A stretch of DNA of 64,000 bases from Hydrogenophaga sp. (GTDB lineage Bacteria > Pseudomonadota > Gammaproteobacteria > Burkholderiales > Burkholderiaceae_C), in contig NZ_JALHLX010000003.1 in the NCBI RefSeq assembly GCF_022844385.1, positions 24,082 through 88,081 of the forward strand. Direction: 5' to 3'. Under the pieces are notes generated by a model. The model was not told the DNA's origin and ran no database searches. It worked only from the letters and a program-made list of their open reading frames with translations. Position numbers and translations under genes: made by a program. The stretch's first letter is position 1; each line of letters opens with the position of its first letter. Of this stretch, positions 59,803 to 64,000 are shown piece by piece.

Positions 59803-61662
59803 TCACCTCACCGTGACGCGGGCCATTTCCTGACCGTCTTCGCTCATCACGTGCGTGGAGCAGGCCAGGCAGGGGTCGAAGCTGTGCAGCGTGCGCAGAA
59901 TTTCCAACGGCTGCTCCGGGTTGACCATGGGCGTGTTCATCAGCGAAGCTTCGAAAGCGCCGATCTGACCCTTGGTGTCGCGTGGCGAGCCGTTCCAGGT
60001 GGTGGGCACCACGCACTGGTAGTTCTCGATTTTGCCGTCCTTGATCTTGATCCAGTGGCCCAGCATGCCGCGCGGCGCGGCCACTGTGCCCACGCCTTTG
60101 GCTTCTTTGGGCCAGGTGGCCGGATCCCACTTCTCGATGTTGGCGGTACTGGTGTCGCCAGCCTTGATGTTGCCAATCAGTTGCTTGAAGTCGTCCAACA
60201 TCATCTCGCCGCTGTACTGGCTCTCCAGCGCGCGGGCCAGGGTACGACCGATGGTGGTGGGCAGCAGTTGCTTGAGCGTGTAGTTGGTTTCCGGCAGGCC
60301 CAGTGCTTTGGGCAGGGCCCTGTTGATCGCGACGGCAGACTCGTCCACCTGTTGCTTGACGCGCTGGCAGTATTTGTTGCCCTGCACCGCATGGGCGTAG
60401 CCCAGGATGTAGCGCGACAGCGGACCGACCTCGACCGCGTGGCCACGCCAGCGCGGACTCTTGATCCAGGAGTATTTTGCGGACTCGTCGAGCTGCTCAA
60501 TGTTGGTGCGCGTGCCCTTGAAGTTGGGACCTTCGGGCTTGTAGTTGGCCTCTGTCACGCCATCCCAGGGGTGCAGACCCTTGCTTTCGTCGGCGTATTT
60601 GTACCAGCTGTGGTTCACGAATTCCTGCACCTGCTCGGGGTCGCGCGGATCGATCTCATGGATCTTGTCCCAGTTGCCATTGAGGATCACGCCGCCGGGC
60701 AACTGTTGTGTGCTGCGGTCGTTGGGCACTTTCTCATAGGTGCCGTAATCGGCGACATTGGTGGCCGAGAGGCCGCCGCCGTAGAGCCAGCCAGCCTGTT
60801 TGTAAATGGTGCCAATGGCCAGCACGTCAGGTACATAGACGTTCTTGTTGAACTCGATGATCTCGTTGATGCGTGCCTCGACGAAGTTCAGACGCTCCAT
60901 GTTGATGGGTGCGCCGGCCGCGCCGTCGCCGTCGATGTTGATCGCGCAGGGAACCCCGCCCACGAGGTAGTTCGGGTGCGGATTCTTTCCCCCAAAAATG
61001 GTGTGGATCTTCACCCACTCTTTTTGCAGATCCAGCGCTTCGAGGTAGTGCGTGACCGCCATCAGGTTGGCTTCGGCTGGCAGCGCATAGGCCTTGGAAC
61101 CCCAGTAGCCGTTGGCGAAGGGGCCGAGCTGACCGCTGGCAACAAACTTCTTCAGGCGGTTCTGCACGTCTCGGAAGTAGCCGGGCGAGGAAAGCGGGTG
61201 CGAGGGCGACACCATCTGCTGCAGCTCGCTGGTTTTCTTCGGATCGGCGTTCAGGGCCGACAGCACGTCCACCCAGTCCAGCGCGTGCAGGTGGTAAAAG
61301 TGCACCGCGTGGTCGTGCACCTGCAGCGTCTTGGCCATGATCTCGCGGATGAGATAAGCGTTGAGCGGAATCTGAATGCCCAGCGCATCCTCCACCGCGC
61401 GCACCGAGGCCAGCGCGTGGCAGCCGGTGCAGACGCCGCATATGCGCTCCACGAAGGCCCAGGCGTCGCGCGGGTCGCGACCCTTCAGAATCACCTCCAG
61501 ACCGCGCCACATGGTGCCGGTGGAGACCGCGTTGCGGATCACATTGTTGCTGTCGAGGTTGACCTCGCAGCGCATATGGCCCTCGATGCGCGTGACAGGG
61601 TCGACGACGATGCGCCGGCCGGTGTTGTCCATGCGAAAGCCTTGAGTTTCGTAAGCACCCAT
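59803..61662 (-). CDS. hoxG: membrane-bound [NiFe] hydrogenase large subunit HoxG
   Basis: A 619-residue catalytic subunit. [13 protein letters not shown] near the N-terminus; L1 [16 protein letters not shown] (Cys75, Cys78); L2 DPCLACSTH (Cys598, Cys601) followed by a 15-residue tail [15 protein letters not shown] that HoxM should remove after His604. It oxidises H2 in the periplasm, exported with HoxK. It lies 20 bases after hoxK. Confidence 0.97.
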   Translation of the reverse strand: MGAYETQGFRMDNTGRRIVVDPVTRIEGHMRCEVNLDSNNVIRNAVSTGTMWRGLEVILKGRDPRDAWAFVERICGVCTGCHALASVRAVEDALGIQIPLNAYLIREIMAKTLQVHDHAVHFYHLHALDWVDVLSALNADPKKTSELQQMVSPSHPLSSPGYFRDVQNRLKKFVASGQLGPFANGYWGSKAYALPAEANLMAVTHYLEALDLQKEWVKIHTIFGGKNPHPNYLVGGVPCAINIDGDGAAGAPINMERLNFVEARINEIIEFNKNVYVPDVLAIGTIYKQAGWLYGGGLSATNVADYGTYEKVPNDRSTQQLPGGVILNGNWDKIHEIDPRDPEQVQEFVNHSWYKYADESKGLHPWDGVTEANYKPEGPNFKGTRTNIEQLDESAKYSWIKSPRWRGHAVEVGPLSRYILGYAHAVQGNKYCQRVKQQVDESAVAINRALPKALGLPETNYTLKQLLPTTIGRTLARALESQYSGEMMLDDFKQLIGNIKAGDTSTANIEKWDPATWPKEAKGVGTVAAPRGMLGHWIKIKDGKIENYQCVVPTTWNGSPRDTKGQIGAFEASLMNTPMVNPEQPLEILRTLHSFDPCLACSTHVMSEDGQEMARVTVR

Positions 61663-61682
61663 GTTCTTGTTCCTCGGTCGTG

Positions 61683-62774
61683 TCAGTGGTTGGTGGGTGT
61701 GGAGGCGTCGGGCTTGCGCGCGTTGTCGCGGGCACGCTTGGCCACCGAGATGGCGGCGTGCGCCGCCACCGCCGCCCCCACCACACCGGCGGCGGTGCCA
61801 CCGATCTGGTCTGCGTTGGCCTCGATGCCGAAGGCGTGGATGTCGGTCAGGCGGTCGTAGAACGAGCCCTTGTCCCAGAAGCCGTCTTCCGAGCAACCGA
61901 TGCAGCCGTGACCGGCCTTGATCGGGAAGCTGGTGCCCTCGTTCCACTGCACTGTGGAGCAGGCGTTGTAGGTCGTTGGCCCCTTGCAGCCAACCTTGTA
62001 AAGGCAGTAGCCACGGCGCGCGGACTCGTCGTCCCAGGCCTCGACGAACTGGCCGGCGTCGAAGTGAGGACGGCGGTAGCACTTGTCGTGGATGCGCTGG
62101 CTGTAGAACATCTTCGGCCGACCCTGGCGGTCCAGTTCGGGGATGCGGTCAAACGTCAGCATGTAGGTGATCACGCCCGTCATCACCTCGGGGATGGGCG
62201 GGCAACCCGGCACCTTGATGATGGGCTTGTCCGTGATGACCTTGTGTATCGGTGTGGCCTGCGTCGGGTTAGGCTTGGCGGCCTGCACGCAACCCCAGGA
62301 GGCGCACGAACCCCAGGCGATGATGGCCTTGGCGTCCTTGGCCACCTTCTGCAGCTTCTCGACGAAGGGCTTGCCCGACTGGATGCAGAACATTCCATCT
62401 TCATTCAGCGGCGGGTTGCCTTCCACCGCCAGGATGTACTGACCCTTGTACTTGGTGATGAGTTCTTCGAGAAGGGCCTCGGCCTGGTGGCCGGCGGCGG
62501 CCATCAGGGTGTCGTCGTAGTCCAGCGAGATCATGGACAGCACCACGTCTTTTGCCAGCGGGTGCGCCGAACGGATGAACGCTTCGGTGCAGCAGGTGCA
62601 TTCCAGCCCGTGCAGCCAGATCACCGGGGTGCGCGGCTTGTTTTCCATGGCGTGCGCGATCTGCGGCACGAACGAGGGCGCCAGCCCGAGCGAGGTGGCG
62701 GTGAGCGAGCAGTACTTCAGAAGGCTGCGGCGCGAGATGCCCTTGCGGCGCATGACTTCGTAGAAGGTTTCCAT
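61683..62774 (-). CDS. hoxK: membrane-bound [NiFe] hydrogenase small subunit HoxK (oxygen-tolerant type)
   Basis: A 363-residue precursor with Tat signal ([10 protein letters not shown], cleavage after AHA at residue 42). Numbered from the mature end, the proximal-cluster cysteines are 17, 19, 20 (LECTCC), 115 and 120 (GSCASWGCV) and 149 (PGCPP): six cysteines as in oxygen-tolerant hydrogenases with a [4Fe-3S] cluster. A C-terminal helix ([18 protein letters not shown]) anchors it to the membrane. First gene of the operon; the ATG at 62774 precedes [11 protein letters not shown], and longer frames overlap the promoter. Confidence 0.97.
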   Translation of the reverse strand: METFYEVMRRKGISRRSLLKYCSLTATSLGLAPSFVPQIAHAMENKPRTPVIWLHGLECTCCTEAFIRSAHPLAKDVVLSMISLDYDDTLMAAAGHQAEALLEELITKYKGQYILAVEGNPPLNEDGMFCIQSGKPFVEKLQKVAKDAKAIIAWGSCASWGCVQAAKPNPTQATPIHKVITDKPIIKVPGCPPIPEVMTGVITYMLTFDRIPELDRQGRPKMFYSQRIHDKCYRRPHFDAGQFVEAWDDESARRGYCLYKVGCKGPTTYNACSTVQWNEGTSFPIKAGHGCIGCSEDGFWDKGSFYDRLTDIHAFGIEANADQIGGTAAGVVGAAVAAHAAISVAKRARDNARKPDASTPTNH

Positions 62775-62873
62775 AGAGTAATGTCTCCAGTTGCTTTTTG
62801 ATGATCGCCACGTCCCGTGCAAGGAATGCAGAGAGAACGCGGCGCACTTTTCAGGTGGGGGCGCATGTTCATC

Positions 62874-62888
62874 GCAAGTCGTGCGCCA
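62874..62888 (-). promoter_or_regulatory. sigma54-type -24/-12 promoter of hox operon
   Basis: On the minus strand TGGCGCACGACTTGC has TGG and TTGC at the exact spacing of TGGCAC-N5-TTGC, with the GG and GC dinucleotides kept and two mismatches. It lies about 100 bases before the hoxK start. HoxA in the same operon carries GAFTGA, needed to activate sigma54 promoters, and the Cupriavidus hoxK promoter is of this class. Confidence 0.75.
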
Positions 62889-62893
62889 ACGAT

Positions 62894-62906
62894 CCCGCAT
62901 CGCGGG
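62894..62906. promoter_or_regulatory. inverted repeat upstream of hox promoter
   Basis: CCCGC-ATC-GCGGG, a perfect five-base inverted repeat six bases upstream of the -24 box. It could be a regulator site, but HoxA-type activators usually bind further upstream, so the role is open. The region from here to 63054 has no recognisable gene and turns AT-rich after about 62970. Confidence 0.3.
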
Positions 62907-63054
62907 AATACCCTGAGCGACCCGCTTAAGTGCTTGTTTCCGTTGGCATTCAGCGTGGGCCGATTCAGCCTAATAGATCAACACGCGCAGAGACTGAAAT
63001 AACAAGATCCATTTTCTCGATCGAAACGGAAATAAACTATCCAGCAGGAACATT

Positions 63055-63076
63055 CCATACGCTGTACAGCGTATGG
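63055..63076. promoter_or_regulatory. perfect 22-bp palindrome before toxin fragment
   Basis: CCATACGCTGT followed by its exact reverse complement, with no spacer. It is directly upstream of a HigB/RelE-like toxin fragment, where toxin-antitoxin operons keep their antitoxin operator, so it is probably a surviving operator. Confidence 0.6.
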
Positions 63077-63079
63077 TTG

Positions 63080-63345
63080 ACGCGTAGTCAATACTTGGTC
63101 CGTCTCGCCTTTGGGCCTTTGGTCTTGCGGGCGATGTGGAACTCGTAGGGCAGGGAATCAGCGAATTGCGTGTTCACCATGGCCATGGATACCGCATCTA
63201 CTTCCAGAAGAGAGGAAGCACGATCATCGTCCTGCTGTGCGGCGGAGACAAAAGCACGCAAGTGAAGGACATCAATGCCGCAAAGCGCCTGGCTGAAGCA
63301 TGGAGCGAATTGCTGGGCGTCTACCTGCAGCGCCTGCGTTGCCTC
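63080..63345 (+). pseudogene. HigB/RelE-type toxin gene remnant
   Basis: From 63115 the plus strand reads AFGLAGDVELVGQGISELRV, HGHGYRIYFQKRGSTIIVLL and CGGDKSTQVKDINAAKRLAEAW: the C-terminal two thirds of the Gp49/HigB-like killer-protein family. The N-terminal part is unrecognisable; RLAFG in an adjacent frame just upstream suggests a frameshift. An ORF from GTG 63136 exists but lacks the normal start. Downstream sequence to 63440 shows no gene I can support. Confidence 0.65.
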
Positions 63346-63439
63346 AGCATGCAGTACGCACAAGGAACCCATTTCACCGTCCCGACCCGCGAGCCCTTTT
63401 GCAGTCGGACACCTGGCGCACCAAATCAGCGATCTGGTG

Positions 63440-63580
63440 GTACTTGGCCTGAGCCCCGGCCGAGGTGCGTGCACACGCGCTCGACCGTGGGCCGCTCGCT
63501 CCGGGCGAGCACGTCGTCGGCAGCGGCCCAACCCCATTGACTTGGATGCCTTGGGACACTCTCGTACTTTTGGTTTGCAT
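63440..63580 (-). pseudogene. KfrA-like N-terminal fragment, frameshifted
   Basis: From ATG 63580 the frame gives MQTKSTRVSQGIQVNGV; one base is missing near 63530, after which the next frame reads WAAADDVLARSERPTVERV and THLGRGS. That is the start of the KfrA N-terminal DNA-binding domain (usually ...VxxAADxLxxEGxRPTxExVRxxxGRGSPNT). The rest of the protein is absent. KfrA genes are typical of plasmids and integrative elements. Confidence 0.6.
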
Positions 63581-63882
63581 CGCCCTCTTCCGTGATGTAA
63601 ATTACTTTCGATAAGATATAGTTATTGAAACTTATCTCCCCGACAGCTCAGAAGGAGCGAGCGCATTTTTGTCGCTTCACAACTCTCACCGGGCGACTGC
63701 TCACGCTACAGAAAACGTCTGCGCCCCGTTCGCAGAAACTGATCGATGCTACTTCGCACGCAATTTCTCTGCGGGACTTTTGCGGGACTGGGCTCTGAAA
63801 TACATGTCTAAACAGAGTAGTTTTGGTACATTGGGCGGTCACAGAGCCTATATAAATCAACAACTTAAATATGATCTGGTAG

Positions 63883-63927
63883 CTACGAACCAAGGGGTCG
63901 TGGGTTCAATTCCTGCCAGCCGCACCA
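63883..63927 (+). tRNA. 3' half of a tRNA-Arg(ACG) gene (probable attachment site)
   Basis: The sequence starts in the anticodon loop CTACGAA (anticodon ACG), continues with the 3' anticodon-stem strand CCAAG, a T-arm containing GGGTTCAATTCC, the 3' acceptor strand and CCA. The 5' half is missing: upstream bases do not pair. A tRNA 3' segment from anticodon loop to CCA is the usual core of tyrosine-recombinase attachment sites, so this is likely the scar at one end of an integrated element, not a working tRNA. Confidence 0.75.
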
Positions 63928-63930
63928 AAC

Positions 63931-63966
63931 AAAAAACCCTGTAGCCAAAAGCTGCAGGGTTTTTTC
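63931..63966 (+). terminator. rho-independent terminator after tRNA-Arg fragment
   Basis: ACCCTGTAGC, loop CAAAA, GCTGCAGGGT and a run of T's: a stable stem with one mismatch and a U-tract. It is probably the native terminator of the tRNA gene, which places chromosomal backbone to the right. No gene is recognisable in 63591-63882 or after 63967. Confidence 0.8.
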
Positions 63967-64000
63967 ATTTCTGCCGCCGAAAGAATGGCGCAAGCCTGCG

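Noticed and set aside
59620..61860. A 746-codon plus-strand open frame opposite hoxG
   Set aside because: It is the antisense shadow of hoxG in GC-rich DNA; composition is His/Val/Gln-rich with no family motif.
63669..63944. Plus-strand 91-codon frame near the right end
   Set aside because: Its end reads through the tRNA 3' half (GVVGSIPASRTK-like), a common false ORF.

Overview
The window reads as a chemolithoautotrophic betaproteobacterium of Burkholderiales type that grows on hydrogen and fixes CO2. The basis is high GC, a hydrogenase cluster whose gene order follows the Cupriavidus (Ralstonia eutropha) hox/hyp megaplasmid operon, and a proteobacterial alpha-carboxysome locus with form IA RuBisCO. 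I cannot name a genus from the sequence alone. Almost every intact gene is on the minus strand, in three long tightly packed operons. Start and stop codons often overlap (ATGA, TGATG or GTGA).

Region 1 (1-19030) is a Calvin-cycle operon without RuBisCO. A LysR-type cbbR (18110-19030, plus) is divergent from cbbE, cbbF, cbbP, cbbT, cbbZ, gap, pgk, cbbY, fba, pyk, cydA, cydB, tpiA and rpiA. After a 340-nt interval containing a strong hairpin come ompW, a chorismate-lyase-like gene and a DUF3422 gene cut by the left edge. A cyanide-insensitive-type bd quinol oxidase lies inside the carbon-fixation operon.

Region 2 (19095-36674) is a complete alpha-carboxysome operon with its own divergent cbbR (35760-36674). 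In order of transcription it encodes cbbL, cbbS, csoS2, csoSCA, csoS4A, csoS4B, three csoS1 genes, a bacterioferritin-like protein, acRAF, McdA, McdB, CbbQ, CbbO, CsoS1D, a trypsin-like serine protease, a 100-residue protein of unknown function, and a SulP-type anion (probably bicarbonate) transporter with an extra C-terminal domain. Together these concentrate, hydrate and fix CO2, activate RuBisCO, build the shell and position the particle. The last three genes are the least explained part.

Region 3 (36675-40809) is a graveyard of broken genes. It holds the tail of an IS30-type transposase, a frameshifted tyrosine recombinase lacking its catalytic Tyr, an internally deleted acylating acetaldehyde dehydrogenase, a nonsense-interrupted thermonuclease-like gene, and remnants of a second Calvin-cycle set (cbbZ, gap, pgk, fba), each damaged by deletion.

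Region 4 (40800-62774) is a hydrogen-oxidation operon read from a sigma54-type promoter upstream of hoxK: hoxK, hoxG, a 73-residue membrane protein, hoxZ, a HigA-like regulator, hoxM, hoxL, hoxO, hoxQ, hoxR, hoxT, hoxV, hypA, hypB, hypF, hypC, hypD, hypE, a proline-rich protein, hypX, hoxA, hoxB, hoxC and hoxJ. It makes an oxygen-tolerant membrane-bound [NiFe] hydrogenase (six cysteines around the proximal cluster are present), its maturation machinery, and the H2-sensing HoxBC/HoxJ/HoxA circuit.

Region 5 (62775-64000) carries a perfect 22-bp palindrome, a toxin-gene fragment, a frameshifted kfrA-like fragment, and the 3' half of a tRNA-Arg(ACG) gene followed by its terminator. The last is the expected scar of an element integrated in a tRNA gene, so part or all of the window may be a genomic island.
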